A DNA stretch of 58,637 nucleotides from Burkholderiaceae bacterium. GTDB taxonomy: Bacteria; Pseudomonadota; Gammaproteobacteria; Burkholderiales; Burkholderiaceae_C. The position numbers and the translations under genes are program-made. Below, piece by piece: positions 1 to 9,099 of this stretch. Under the pieces are notes generated by a model. It saw only the letters and a list, made by a program, of their open reading frames with translations. It was not told the DNA's origin and did not search any database. Location: positions 1-58,637 of the forward strand of contig JAURWR010000030.1 of NCBI GenBank assembly GCA_030654805.1, written 5' to 3'. Within the stretch, counting starts at the first letter, position 1. Each line of letters begins with the position of its first letter.

Positions 1-1
1 G

Positions 2-94
2 GCTGCGACCGCCCGGGCCGCGTCCTCGTCCGCCGCACCGAAGCGGGTGTCCGCCAGCAAGCCGGCAGCGAAGAAGGCCCCGCGCGGCGCGTGA
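2..94 (+). CDS. 3' end of an upstream gene, Ala/Lys-rich tail (possibly ribosome silencing factor RsfS)
   Basis: An open frame enters from the left edge and stops at a TGA that overlaps the GTG start of rlmH by 3 nt. Only about 30 residues are visible. They are rich in Ala, Ser, Lys and Pro and end in KKAPRGA. In Burkholderiales the gene directly before rlmH is usually rsfS, whose product often carries such a low-complexity basic tail, so RsfS is the likely identity. That rests on position and composition only; no RsfS domain is inside the window. Confidence 0.5.
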   Translation, partial: AATARAASSSAAPKRVSASKPAAKKAPRGA

Positions 95-558
95 AGCTGC
101 TGCTGGTCGCCGTCGGTCAGCGCCTGCCCACGTGGGCCGACGAGGCCTACCAGGACTACGCCAAGCGCTTCCCGCCCGACCTGCGGCTGGAACTGAAGGC
201 CGTGAAGGCCGAACCGCGCAGCGGCAAGACGGCCGAGCAGTTGATGGCTGCCGAGGCCGTGCGCATCGAGGCGGCGTTGCCCAGGGGCGTGCGCCGGGTC
301 GTGCTCGATGAGCACGGGTCGCGGCTGACGACGATGCAGCTGGCGCAACGCCTCACCGCCTGGGTGAATGATGGGCGCGACGTGGCGCTGATCGTCGGTG
401 GCCCGGACGGGCTGGCTCCACCGCTGAAGGCGAGTGCCGATGAAACGCTGCGTCTGTCGGACCTGACGCTGCCGCACGCCTTCGTTCGGGTGCTGCTGGC
501 CGAAGCGCTGTACCGCGCCTGGACCGTGACGATCAACCACCCGTACCACCGCGAATGA
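91..558 (+). CDS. rlmH: 23S rRNA (pseudouridine1915-N3)-methyltransferase RlmH
   Basis: SPOUT-class methyltransferase that methylates N3 of pseudouridine 1915 in helix 69 of 23S rRNA, using S-adenosylmethionine on assembled 70S ribosomes. The 155 residues match the family length. The family start [10 protein letters not shown], the glycine-rich SAM loop GGPDG near residue 103 and the C-terminal NHPYHRE signature are all present. The start is GTG and overlaps the end of the preceding gene. The stop overlaps the maf ATG by 4 nt, so the genes are probably translationally coupled. Identification is secure. Confidence 0.96.
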   Translation: MKLLLVAVGQRLPTWADEAYQDYAKRFPPDLRLELKAVKAEPRSGKTAEQLMAAEAVRIEAALPRGVRRVVLDEHGSRLTTMQLAQRLTAWVNDGRDVALIVGGPDGLAPPLKASADETLRLSDLTLPHAFVRVLLAEALYRAWTVTINHPYHRE

Positions 559-1247
559 AGCGCCAGACCGGTTCCACGAACGACACGAAGGCGACGCCGA
601 AATCGCCCGACGACTTCATCTACCTCGCGTCGCAAAGCCCGCGCCGCCGACAGCTGCTCGAACAGATCGGCGTGCGCCACGAGCTGCTGCTGGCCGATGC
701 GTCGGAAGACGCCGAAGCGCTCGAAGCCGAGCGCCCGGGCGAACTGCCGCTGGCCTATGTGCAGCGCGTCACGCTGGCCAAGCTGGATGCGGCGCGGCAG
801 CGCCTGATTCGGCGGGGCCTGCCGTTCGCGCCGATCTTGTGCTCGGACACGACGGTGGCGCTCGGACGACGCATCTACGGCAAGCCGCTGGATGCGCCCG
901 ATGCGATTACGACGCTGCGGGCGTTGAGCGGCCGCACGCATCGGGTCATCACGGCGGTCGCGGTTGCTGGTGTGGACTCCCTCTCCCCAGCGGGGCGAGG
1001 GAGTGCACCCGCGAGCACCGAGTCATTGGCCATCAGCGTCTCCCGCGTCACCTTCGCCCCCCTCGATGCCGAAACCATCGCCCGCTACGTGGCCAGCGGC
1101 GAACCGTTCGGCAAGGCCGGGGCCTATGCGATCCAGGGCGCGGCCGGGGCCTGGGTGACGCGCATTGATGGCAGCTACACCGGCATCATGGGACTGCCGC
1201 TGCACGAGACGGCCGAGTTGCTGCGCGCTGCGGGCGTGCGCTGCTGA
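555..1247 (+). CDS. maf: Maf-family nucleotide pyrophosphatase with an in-frame repeat-derived insert
   Basis: Maf/YhdE-type house-cleaning nucleoside triphosphate pyrophosphatase, expected to hydrolyse dTTP/UTP or modified nucleotides. The P-loop-like motif [13 protein letters not shown], the central SGRTHRV and the C-terminal [13 protein letters not shown] and [11 protein letters not shown] blocks are present. At 230 residues it is longer than the usual 190-210. The extra length sits between TAVAVAGVD and SLAISVSRV, where the DNA at 976-1004 is a strong hairpin encoding LSPAGRG-type residues. The catalytic blocks on both sides are intact and in frame, so the protein is probably functional. 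The start overlaps the rlmH stop. Confidence 0.92.
   Translation: MKRQTGSTNDTKATPKSPDDFIYLASQSPRRRQLLEQIGVRHELLLADASEDAEALEAERPGELPLAYVQRVTLAKLDAARQRLIRRGLPFAPILCSDTTVALGRRIYGKPLDAPDAITTLRALSGRTHRVITAVAVAGVDSLSPAGRGSAPASTESLAISVSRVTFAPLDAETIARYVASGEPFGKAGAYAIQGAAGAWVTRIDGSYTGIMGLPLHETAELLRAAGVRC
976..1004. repeat. Palindromic repeat inside maf
   Basis: An imperfect inverted repeat. ACTCCCTC at 976-983 pairs with GAGGGAGT at 997-1004. After one mismatch (984/996), CCCC pairs with GGGG around the loop AGC (989-991). The same CCCTCTCCC/GGGAGAGGG core recurs at 16876-16896. It looks like a dispersed intergenic hairpin repeat that has landed in frame inside a gene. Confidence 0.75.
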
Positions 1248-1293
1248 AAACTGCCGATGCGCCCCTGCGGCGCGCTCGCATACCATCGACCGG

Positions 1294-2793
1294 ATGCAAG
1301 ACATTCTGATCAACTGGACCCCTCAGGAAACCCGTGTCGCGGTGGTCGAACACGGGGCGGTGCAGGACCTGCACATCGAGCGCACGCTGGAACGCGGACT
1401 GGTCGGCAACATCTACGCGGGCCGCGTCGTGCGGGTGCTGCCGGGCATGCAGTCGGCCTTCATCGACATCGGACTGGAGCGTGCCGCCTTCCTGCATGTG
1501 GCCGACGTGCAGCTCGCTGCCGATCACATCCGGCAGAACGCCAACGCCGCTGCGGGCGGCACGGTCGCCCCGCCGCCGCCGATCGAGCGCCTGGTGTTCG
1601 AGGGCCAGACGATGACGGTGCAGGTCATCAAGGACCCGATCGGCACCAAGGGTGCTCGCCTGTCGACGCAGATCAGCATCGCGGGCCGCCTGCTGGTGTT
1701 CCTGCCGCAGGACGACCACATCGGCATCAGCCAGAAGATCGGCTCGCACGAACTGCGTGAGCAGTTGCGCACACGGGTCGGCCAGCTCGCGCAACTGCCC
1801 GAGGGCGGCGGCCCGACCGGCGGCTTCATCCTGCGCACCAACGCCGAAGAGTCAACGGATGCCGAACTGGCGGAAGACATCGCCTACTTGCGCAAGACCT
1901 GGGCCGCGATCCGCGAGCGCAGCTTCAAGCTGCCTTCTGGCAGCCTGCTGCACCAGGACCTGAGCCTGGTCGAACGCGTGCTGCGCGACCTGGCGCATGA
2001 AGGCACGCAATCGATCCGCATCGATTCAAAGCTGCAGTACGACGCGTTGAAAGCTTTCGGCGAAGCGTTCACGCCAACCTCGGTCAGCAAGCTCGACCTG
2101 TACACCGGCGAGCGGCCGATCTTCGACCTGTTCAACATCGACGAAGACATCGCACGGGCGCTGGCGCGGCGGGTCGATCTGAAGTCCGGCGGCTATCTGA
2201 TCATCGACCAGACCGAGGCGCTGACCACCGTCGACGTCAACACCGGCGGCTATGTCGGGGCGCGCAATTTCGACGACACGATCTTCAAGACGAACCTCGA
2301 AGCGACGCAGGCGATTGCGCGGCAGCTGCGCCTGCGCAACCTGGGCGGCATCATCATCGTCGACTTCATCGACATGACGCGCGAGGAGCATCAGACGGCG
2401 GTGCTGGCCGAGTTCAAGAAGCAGTTGGTGCGTGATCGCACCAAGATCACGGTCAGCGGTTTCACGCAGTTGGGCTTGGTCGAGATGACCCGCAAACGCA
2501 CCCGCGAGTCGCTGTCCCACATGCTGTGCGAGCCGTGCCCGACCTGCGAAGGCAAGGGCCAGGTCAAGACCGCGCGCAGCGTCTGCTACGACATCCTGCG
2601 CGAGATCCTGCGCGAGGCGAAGCAGTTCAATCCGAAGGAGTTCCGCATCATCGCCAGCCCCTCGGTCGTCGAGATGCTGCTCGACGAGGAAAGCCAGCAC
2701 CTCGCCGGCCTCAGCGATTTCATCGGCAAGCCGATCTCGCTGCGCGCCGAGAACGCGGGGTCGCCGGAGCACTACGACATCGTGCTGATGTGA
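1294..2793 (+). CDS. rng: Ribonuclease G (RNase E/G family)
   Basis: Endoribonuclease that trims the 5' end of 16S rRNA and cleaves some mRNAs. The 499 residues correspond to RNase G and lack the long RNase E C-terminal scaffold. An S1 RNA-binding domain spans about residues 36-128 (GNIYAGRVVRVLPGMQSAFI). The metal-binding catalytic aspartates lie in VDVNTGG (Asp314) and IIIVDFIDM (Asp357). The zinc-link cysteines are in CEPCPTCEGKG. The ATG at 1294 gives the family start MQDILINWTPQETRVAV; longer in-frame openings back to 1165 would overlap maf and are not credible. Confidence 0.96.
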   Translation: MQDILINWTPQETRVAVVEHGAVQDLHIERTLERGLVGNIYAGRVVRVLPGMQSAFIDIGLERAAFLHVADVQLAADHIRQNANAAAGGTVAPPPPIERLVFEGQTMTVQVIKDPIGTKGARLSTQISIAGRLLVFLPQDDHIGISQKIGSHELREQLRTRVGQLAQLPEGGGPTGGFILRTNAEESTDAELAEDIAYLRKTWAAIRERSFKLPSGSLLHQDLSLVERVLRDLAHEGTQSIRIDSKLQYDALKAFGEAFTPTSVSKLDLYTGERPIFDLFNIDEDIARALARRVDLKSGGYLIIDQTEALTTVDVNTGGYVGARNFDDTIFKTNLEATQAIARQLRLRNLGGIIIVDFIDMTREEHQTAVLAEFKKQLVRDRTKITVSGFTQLGLVEMTRKRTRESLSHMLCEPCPTCEGKGQVKTARSVCYDILREILREAKQFNPKEFRIIASPSVVEMLLDEESQHLAGLSDFIGKPISLRAENAGSPEHYDIVLM

Positions 2794-2847
2794 TGCTGCG
2801 CTGTCTTCGCTTGCTTAGACCGATGGAAGTTGCGAGGAGTCGCTTCG

Positions 2848-3714
2848 GTGCCTGACCTGTCCGACCGCCTGGCGGTGTTGCTGCAGTACCTGCTGCCCAA
2901 GAAGTTGATGACCGAATTCGCGGGCTGGTGCGCTGCGTCGCGGGCACGGGCCTGGACGAGTCGCGTCATTCCCTGGTTCATTGCCCGCTACGGGGTGAAC
3001 ATGGCCGAGGCGGCGCACCCCGACGTGGCCAGCTACGCGTGCTTCAACGACTTCTTCACCCGAGCGTTGCGCGACGGCGTGCGCCCGCTGGCTGCGGCCG
3101 ACCTCGTCTGTCCGGTGGATGGCGTGGTCAGCCAGTGCGGGGCGATCGAGGGCGAGCGGATCCTGCAGGCCAAGGGCCACACGTACAGCGTGCGCGCCAT
3201 GGTCGGCGGTGATGCCGTTTTGGCGGCGCGGTTCGAGCAAGGCCAGTTCGCGACGGTGTATCTCAGTCCGAAGGACTACCACCGCATCCACATGCCGTGC
3301 GACGGGCGCCTCGTGCGCATGATCCATGTGCCGGGCGACCTGTTTTCGGTCAACCCCACCACGGCCCGTGGCGTGCCCGGGCTGTTCGCCCGCAACGAGC
3401 GGGTGGTGTGCGTGTTCGAGTCGTCAGCCCACGGCACGTTCGTGCTCGCGCTGGTGGGCGCCACCATCGTCGGCAGCATGGCGACCGTGTGGCATGGCCT
3501 GGTGAACCCGCCGAGGCCCGGTGTCGTGCGCGAGTGGTACTACGACGATCGACCCGTCACCTTGCGTCAAGGCGACGAGATGGGTCGCTTCCTGCTCGGA
3601 TCGACCGTGGTCCTGCTGTTCGCGAAGGGCACGATCCGGTTGCGCGACGGCTGGGCTGCCGGGCTCACCGTGTGCATGGGCGAAGCGATGGCCGACGCGT
3701 CGCTGAAGTCATGA
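2848..3714 (+). CDS. psd: Phosphatidylserine decarboxylase proenzyme
   Basis: Makes phosphatidylethanolamine from phosphatidylserine at the inner membrane. The 288-residue protein carries the self-cleavage motif LGST. Cleavage before Ser252 generates the pyruvoyl cofactor on a short alpha chain. YLSPKDYHRIHMP and FARNERVVCVFE are conserved family blocks. GTG at 2848 is chosen because GAGGAG lies 8 nt upstream; a TTG at 2830 would leave no ribosome-binding site. It follows rng on the same strand after 54 nt. Confidence 0.95.
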   Translation: MPDLSDRLAVLLQYLLPKKLMTEFAGWCAASRARAWTSRVIPWFIARYGVNMAEAAHPDVASYACFNDFFTRALRDGVRPLAAADLVCPVDGVVSQCGAIEGERILQAKGHTYSVRAMVGGDAVLAARFEQGQFATVYLSPKDYHRIHMPCDGRLVRMIHVPGDLFSVNPTTARGVPGLFARNERVVCVFESSAHGTFVLALVGATIVGSMATVWHGLVNPPRPGVVREWYYDDRPVTLRQGDEMGRFLLGSTVVLLFAKGTIRLRDGWAAGLTVCMGEAMADASLKS

Positions 3715-3745
3715 CCTCACCTTGACTGTTTGTCGAGGAAACGAG

Positions 3746-4603
3746 ATGAAGCACCCCATGCACCGGCGCACCTTTTGTTTGACGATGCTGTCGAGCGGGA
3801 TGCTTCCCACCGCCGTGTGGGCGCAGACCGCCGCGCCGCTGGAAATCGGTGTGTTGCCGAACATCAGTGCACGCACGCTGCTGGCCCAGTATCAGCCGAT
3901 GCGCGAATATCTTGTGCGCGAGATGAAGCGTTCCGTTCAGATCTCGACCGCACCGGATTGGCCCTCCTTCCACCGGCGGACCTTGGGGCTCGAGTACGAC
4001 CTGGTCGTCACGGCCGCCAACCTGGCGCGCGTGGCCCAGATCGATCGAGGGTACGTGCCGCTGCTGATTTATGCGCCCAACATCAAGGGCCTGGTGATCT
4101 CCGCGACCACCGCCCCGATCCGCAGCGTTGCAGAACTGAAGGGTCAGACGCTTGCTCTTTCGAACCCGCAGTCTCTGGTCGCGTTGCGTGGCATGCAGTG
4201 GCTGGCCGAGAACGGCTTGCAGCGGGACAAGGATTTCAAGGTCGTCAACACACGAGCCGACGACAGCGTCGGCAGTGTGGTGTTGCGGGGCGACGCCATC
4301 GCGGCAATGCTCAGTGGCGGTGAGTTCCGTGCGATTCCAGAGGCGATCAGGGGCCAGCTCCAGGTGCTGACCGTATTTGCCGAGGTGGCTGGCTTTGTGG
4401 CGCTCGCCAGCCCTCGATTGCGGGCGATCGAGGTGAATTCGCTCAAAGAGCATCTGAAGAATTTCGCCACGACCTCCGACGAAAGCAAGACCTTCTTCTC
4501 GAGTTCCGGCTTTACCGGCATGCGCGACCTGCCGTCCGGATGGATGGAGTCCATGGACAACTACCTGGAGGCGACGCGCAGGGCGCTGTCGCCAGCGGGT
4601 TGA
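3746..4603 (+). CDS. PhnD-like periplasmic substrate-binding protein, likely sensor partner
   Basis: A 285-residue exported protein of the phosphate/phosphite/phosphonate binding-protein class (PhnD/PtxB-like). The N-terminus has a twin-arginine-like stretch (MHRRTFCL), a hydrophobic core and a likely cleavage after AVWA. The mature protein begins with the family pattern LEIGVLPNISARTLLAQYQPMREYL, followed by blocks resembling YDLVVTAANLARVAQ and KGQTLALSNP. No ABC permease or ATPase gene is nearby. Instead the stop codon overlaps the start of a membrane GGDEF/EAL gene (TGATG), so it more likely presents a ligand to that receptor than feeds a transporter. GAGG precedes the ATG. The ligand is unknown. 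Confidence 0.82.
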   Translation: MKHPMHRRTFCLTMLSSGMLPTAVWAQTAAPLEIGVLPNISARTLLAQYQPMREYLVREMKRSVQISTAPDWPSFHRRTLGLEYDLVVTAANLARVAQIDRGYVPLLIYAPNIKGLVISATTAPIRSVAELKGQTLALSNPQSLVALRGMQWLAENGLQRDKDFKVVNTRADDSVGSVVLRGDAIAAMLSGGEFRAIPEAIRGQLQVLTVFAEVAGFVALASPRLRAIEVNSLKEHLKNFATTSDESKTFFSSSGFTGMRDLPSGWMESMDNYLEATRRALSPAG

Positions 4604-7026
4604 TGCGCATGTCCTGGTCGGGCTGGTCCCTGCGCAGCAAGCTCATCGCTGCCTGCGTGCTGATCCAACTGGCGGCTGGCGCACTGCTGGTGATCGCCAG
4701 CACGCGCACGCTGGAACACACCCTGATCAATCAGTCTCGATCCGAGATCCGGCAGGTCATCGCGCTGCTCGATCAGGCGATCGCCGCACCGCTGGCGCAG
4801 CGCGACTACGCCACACTTCAGCAGACGCTCGACCTGATTCGCACGGACGAATCCATCAACTACCTGGTCCTGCGGGATCACCGCGACAAGGTCGTTGCGG
4901 CGTCGGGCTGGGACGCCACCCGCGAACTGCCTCAGCGTGACCCCGGCGATGTCGATCTGGAGCGTGCCGACACCACATTGCACCTGGATTTTCCCGTCAA
5001 GCTCGGCACTCAAACCCTGGGCCAGGTCGACTTCGGACTGTCGACTGCCGGGCTGCGCCAGGCCCGGGCTGATTTCCTCCAGCGCAGCCTTGGCATCGGC
5101 TTGGCGGCCCTGCTGGTTTCGATGGCCGTTCTGGCTGTCATCGCCTTCGCCATCACCCGGCATCTGGCGCGGCTCGCGGCCGCCAGCGGTCGCGTTGCTC
5201 AGGGCCACTTCGATGTGCATGTCCCGGTATCGACAAACGACGAGATCGGCCGCCTCGGCGCTGCCTTCAACAAGATGGCCTCGGCACTCAAGCAACGTGT
5301 GCAGGCGCTGGAAGCAAGCGAGACCCAGCAGCGACTGCACCTCGAAGTGGCGCGGGACGAGCAGTCTCGGCTGACCGCGCTGCTCGGGTCGATGCACAGC
5401 GGCATCGTGTTCGCGGATGCCGACGCCCACGTCCTCTACGCGAACTCGTCGTTTGCGCACATCTGGTCGGTTCCGGAACTGGCCCCCGGCCGGCACCTGT
5501 CCGAAATCGTGCCTGTGCTTGTGCGTCAGGTCCAGCCAGTCGATGCGATGCATGTCGAGGCGATGCTGCAGCCGTGCACGAGCGAGTCGGCGCAAAGCCG
5601 GGAGTTGCGGACGCTCGACGGTCGAATCATCGTTCAACGAATGCAGCCGGTCGCGCAGGGCACCGCCGGACAGGGCTGCATCTGGTTCCACGATGACGTC
5701 ACGCTCGAACGCCAAACGCAGCAGCGCGCGCACCTGGCGCTGCATGACCCCTTGACTTCGTTGTTCAATCGGCGCGGACTGTACGAGGCGCTTCAGGCTT
5801 CGATCGCGAAGGCCGCTGCCGGTCAAACCCACGTCGCCTTGCTGTTCATCGATCTGGACGATTTCAAGCTGGCCAACGATGTGGCGGGTCACCGCACCGG
5901 CGACGAGATTCTGGTCGCGGTGGCCCGTACCCTGACTGGCCAGATGCGCAAGGGGGAACTCGTGGCGCGGCTGGGTGGCGATGAGTTTGCCGTGCTGTGC
6001 CCGGGCATCGAGGCAGACGAACCGGGTCTGATCGCTGCCCGTCTCGTTGACGCTGTCGCTGCCTTGCGCTTCGAAACGCCGACGCAGGCGCTGAGCGTGG
6101 GCTGCAGCATCGGTGTCGCGACCTACCCGAGAGATGCGCTCAATGAGGACGATCTGGTTGCCTGCGCCGATGCTGCCATGTACGAAGCCAAGCAGAGCGG
6201 CAAGAACGGCTGGGCGGGCTATCGCAGCGACACGCTGCGGTCACAGCTCGATTCGGCCCGGATGAACTGGAACGCCCGCATCCACCGAGCCATTCAGGAT
6301 CAGCGCCTGGTGCTGCACTTTCAATCGATACATCGGGCCAGCGATCTGACCGTCTCGCACCACGAGGCGTTGGTTCGCATGGTCGACGAGAACGATTCGA
6401 CCCGTGTGCTGCCCCCCGTCGAGTTCGTGCTCCATGCCGAGCGAAGCGGAAAGATCCGGCAGATCGACCGCTGGGTGTTCGAGGCCTGCGTTGGCCAACT
6501 CGCTGCGACGGCAGCGTCGGTCTGTATTGCTGTCAATCTGTCGGCGCGTTCGTTGGAGGATCCCGGCTTCCCCCGTTTTCTGCGCGAGATCCTCAGTCAG
6601 CGCGATGTCGACCCCGGACGACTGCACATCGAGCTGACCGAAACCTCGGCCATCTCCGACCCGATGGCCGCTCAAAGATTCATCGGTGAGCTGCGCAGCC
6701 TGGGCTGCGCGGTGCATCTGGACGATTTCGGCAGCGGGTTCAGTTCATTCGCTCAGTTGAAGCTGCTCGACGTCGACGCGATCAAGATCGACGGCGCCTT
6801 CATCCGCAACCTGCAGTCTGATTCGACCAATCGCCTGTTCGTGGCCTCCATGATCAACATCGCACACAGCCTGAAGAAGGTCGTGATTGCCGAACATGTC
6901 GAAGATGTGGCGACGCTCGACCTGCTGAGGGGGTTGGGGGTCGACTTCGTGCAGGGCTTTCACTTTGGGCTTCCCGGCCCGGACGCTCTGGATGCCGATG
7001 CGTCGAGGCCTGTCGAGAACGACTGA
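4603..7026 (+). CDS. Membrane HAMP-PAS-GGDEF-EAL cyclic di-GMP protein
   Basis: An 807-residue inner-membrane protein expected to make and/or degrade c-di-GMP. The order is TM about 13-33, a periplasmic sensor to about 160, TM about 163-185, HAMP about 186-238, PAS about 255-370, GGDEF and EAL. The cyclase signature GGDEF (458-462) is intact. The inhibitory I-site is RKGE instead of RxxD, so product inhibition may be lost. The EAL motif (Glu588), VNLSARSL, HIELTET, DDFGSGFSS and IKIDG are present, so phosphodiesterase activity is plausible. The ATG overlaps the stop of the PhnD-like gene, implying paired expression and ligand control of c-di-GMP. Confidence 0.93.
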   Translation: MRMSWSGWSLRSKLIAACVLIQLAAGALLVIASTRTLEHTLINQSRSEIRQVIALLDQAIAAPLAQRDYATLQQTLDLIRTDESINYLVLRDHRDKVVAASGWDATRELPQRDPGDVDLERADTTLHLDFPVKLGTQTLGQVDFGLSTAGLRQARADFLQRSLGIGLAALLVSMAVLAVIAFAITRHLARLAAASGRVAQGHFDVHVPVSTNDEIGRLGAAFNKMASALKQRVQALEASETQQRLHLEVARDEQSRLTALLGSMHSGIVFADADAHVLYANSSFAHIWSVPELAPGRHLSEIVPVLVRQVQPVDAMHVEAMLQPCTSESAQSRELRTLDGRIIVQRMQPVAQGTAGQGCIWFHDDVTLERQTQQRAHLALHDPLTSLFNRRGLYEALQASIAKAAAGQTHVALLFIDLDDFKLANDVAGHRTGDEILVAVARTLTGQMRKGELVARLGGDEFAVLCPGIEADEPGLIAARLVDAVAALRFETPTQALSVGCSIGVATYPRDALNEDDLVACADAAMYEAKQSGKNGWAGYRSDTLRSQLDSARMNWNARIHRAIQDQRLVLHFQSIHRASDLTVSHHEALVRMVDENDSTRVLPPVEFVLHAERSGKIRQIDRWVFEACVGQLAATAASVCIAVNLSARSLEDPGFPRFLREILSQRDVDPGRLHIELTETSAISDPMAAQRFIGELRSLGCAVHLDDFGSGFSSFAQLKLLDVDAIKIDGAFIRNLQSDSTNRLFVASMINIAHSLKKVVIAEHVEDVATLDLLRGLGVDFVQGFHFGLPGPDALDADASRPVEND

Positions 7027-7036
7027 CAAATGAACA

Positions 7037-7058
7037 CGGGCCGCGAAGGCCCGCGTTT
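7037..7058. terminator. Terminator-like hairpin between convergent genes
   Basis: CGGGCC (7037-7042) pairs with GGCCCG (7048-7053) around a 5-nt loop, followed by CGTTT. It lies just after the GGDEF/EAL stop and could serve that gene. The T run is short. Confidence 0.5.
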
Positions 7059-7142
7059 GACGGAAGTTCGAAGATCGTCAGCTTCCTGGCCATGATGGAG
7101 GCGCCCCATCCCGCAGCCGGGGCCGGCTGCTCAGGCCGCATC

Positions 7143-7838
7143 TCACTCGTCGCGCGAGCCGAAGATGCCCAGCAATGCAAGCAGCGACTGGAACACGTTG
7201 TACAGGCTCAGGTAGACGCCCAGCGTGGCGGTGATGTAGTTGGTTTCGTGACCGTCCTGCACGCGCTTCAGGTCGTACAGAATGAAGGCCGAGAAGATGC
7301 CGATGGCGAGCACGGCCAGCGTGATCATCAGCGCACTCGACTGCAGGAAGATGTTCGCGATGCCCGCCACCAGCAGCATGATCGCGCCGATGAACAGAAA
7401 CTTTCCCATCGAGCTGAGGTCGCGCTTGATGACCGACGACAACGAGGCCATGCCCAGGAAGATGGCTCCGGTGCCGGCGAAGGCGGTCATGATCAGATTT
7501 GCGCCGTTGGCCAGTCCGAGCACCGAGCCCACCAGGCGCGACAGCATCAGGCCCATGAAGAACGTGAACGCCAGCAGCATCGGCACGCCGGCGGCCGAGT
7601 TCTTGGTCTTCTCGATCGCGAACATGAAGCCGAAGGCCCCGACCATGAACACGACCAGGCCGATGCCGGGCGACATGGCCCGGCTCAGGCCGGTTGAAAC
7701 GCCGATCCAGGCGCCGAGCACGGTGGGCACCATCGACAGCGCGAGCAGCCAGTAGGTGTTGCGCAGCACGCGGTTGCGCTGCACGGCGGTCGAGCTGTCG
7801 TCATAGGTGGACACAGGGGTAGAAGACAGTGGGTTCAT
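7143..7838 (-). CDS. Bax inhibitor-1 / YccA-family membrane protein
   Basis: A 231-residue polytopic protein of the BI-1 (TMBIM) family. In bacteria these are inner-membrane proteins, and some (YccA) modulate the FtsH protease. After a short polar N-terminus (STAVQRNRVLRNTYWLLALSM) there are about seven hydrophobic segments. The family signature FILYDLKRVQDG lies near the C-terminus, followed by the LGVYLSLYNVFQSLLALLG end typical of bacterial members. A GGAAAC ribosome-binding site precedes the ATG. Neighbours on the same strand include a TerC-family protein, but spacing gives no clear operon. Confidence 0.93.
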   Translation of the reverse strand: MNPLSSTPVSTYDDSSTAVQRNRVLRNTYWLLALSMVPTVLGAWIGVSTGLSRAMSPGIGLVVFMVGAFGFMFAIEKTKNSAAGVPMLLAFTFFMGLMLSRLVGSVLGLANGANLIMTAFAGTGAIFLGMASLSSVIKRDLSSMGKFLFIGAIMLLVAGIANIFLQSSALMITLAVLAIGIFSAFILYDLKRVQDGHETNYITATLGVYLSLYNVFQSLLALLGIFGSRDE

Positions 7839-7891
7839 GGTGTTTCCTTCAGAGAGTCGGGCTTGAACGGGTGGATGGATGACGTGCCGGA

Positions 7892-8641
7892 TCAGGATGC
7901 GGCCAGGGAACGGCGTTTGGCGCGTGCGCGGATGTTGAGCGCCTCGACGGCCAGCGAGAACGCCATCGCGGCATAGATGTAGCCCTTCGGGATGGCCACA
8001 TCGAAGGCTTCGGCCGTGAGCGCCATGCCGACCATGACGAGGAAGGCCAGCGCCAGCACCTTGACGGACGGATGGCGGTCGACGAACTCGCCGATGGGCT
8101 TGGCGGCCACGAGCATCACGGCGACCGAGGTGACCACGGCTGCGACCATGACGCCGATCTCATCGACCATGCCGACGGCGGTGATCACCGAGTCCAGCGA
8201 GAACACGATGTCGATCACCGCGATCTGGCCGATGACGCTCCAGAAAAGCTTCTTGCCGGCCGCCTTGATCTGGACTTCGTCGGTCGCGGGCGGACCGTGC
8301 TGCTCCTGAGCCTCGACCTCGACGAAGATTTCGTGCGAGGCCTTCCACAACAGGAACAGGCCCCCGAACAGCAGCACCAGATCGCGGCCGCTGATGCCTT
8401 GTCCGACCACGTTGAACAGGTCGGTGGTGAGGCCCATCACCCAGCTCAGCGAGAACAGCAGCAGCAGCCGCGAGATCATCGCGAAGCCCAGGCCCAGGCG
8501 CCGTGCCTTGTCACGAAGGTGTGCAGGCAAGCGACCCACGAGGATCGAGATGAAGATGATGTTGTCCACGCCGAGGACTATTTCCAGGGCGGTGAGCATC
8601 GCGAAGGCGATCCACAGGTTGGTGTCGAAGAGGAATTCCAT
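7892..8641 (-). CDS. TerC-family integral membrane protein
   Basis: A 249-residue inner-membrane protein of the TerC/YjbE/YgdQ group, linked in several bacteria to metal-ion (notably Mn) export. The two family signatures are clear: EIVLGVDNIIFISI in the first helix region and IVFSLDSVITAVG in the middle, each with the acidic residue thought to bind metal. About seven transmembrane segments are visible, with a polar acidic loop (VEAQEQHGPP) between the halves. It ends in a basic tail (RARAKRRSLAAS). The substrate cannot be read from the sequence. Confidence 0.92.
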   Translation of the reverse strand: MEFLFDTNLWIAFAMLTALEIVLGVDNIIFISILVGRLPAHLRDKARRLGLGFAMISRLLLLFSLSWVMGLTTDLFNVVGQGISGRDLVLLFGGLFLLWKASHEIFVEVEAQEQHGPPATDEVQIKAAGKKLFWSVIGQIAVIDIVFSLDSVITAVGMVDEIGVMVAAVVTSVAVMLVAAKPIGEFVDRHPSVKVLALAFLVMVGMALTAEAFDVAIPKGYIYAAMAFSLAVEALNIRARAKRRSLAAS

Positions 8642-8733
8642 GGCTTGGATGCGTCACCGCAGCGCCCTGCCTGGGGAAGGCACGCGGCGCGGTCGGATGG
8701 GGTCATGGGGCTGCGGACAAGCCGCAGCAAGGC

Positions 8734-9099
8734 TCACGCGATGAGAGCGTGCGCGCAGGGTGGACGCTGGGGTCCGTCCAGGTCAGGTGACAGCCGCGTG
8801 ATCGCGGCATAGGGGCGCGGACGCGCCATGACCAGCAACGGGGCTGGCAGGAGTACCCCGTCCGTCAAGATGGCCGGCAGGTCGGCCTGGGCTTCGGCAC
8901 AGGCCGGCGCAGGCAACTCGTCGGGATGCTGTGCATTCGCCGACTCGCCCGCCATGCGATCCAACGGATCACCCAGGGATCGTGCATCGACTTGCTGTTC
9001 GGCGTTGGCCATCGAGAACGTGATGGATGTTTCCTGAGCCGCGAAACCGGACCAGAAAACAACCAGTGCAACAAGCAGCGCAACGAGTCTTGAAACCAT
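8734..9099 (-). CDS. Small exported protein of unknown function
   Basis: A 121-residue open frame starting with a clear signal peptide (SRLVALLVALVVFWSGFAAQE). The mature part is polar, with EQQVDARSLGDPLDRMAGE and an ending PDLDGPQRPPCAHALIA. Short secreted proteins with a similar plan occur beside metal-efflux genes in Burkholderiales, and a TerC gene is adjacent. That resemblance is from memory and weak. No domain was recognised. Expression could come from the region between this gene and the divergent DUF1800 gene. Confidence 0.55.
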   Translation of the reverse strand: MVSRLVALLVALVVFWSGFAAQETSITFSMANAEQQVDARSLGDPLDRMAGESANAQHPDELPAPACAEAQADLPAILTDGVLLPAPLLVMARPRPYAAITRLSPDLDGPQRPPCAHALIA

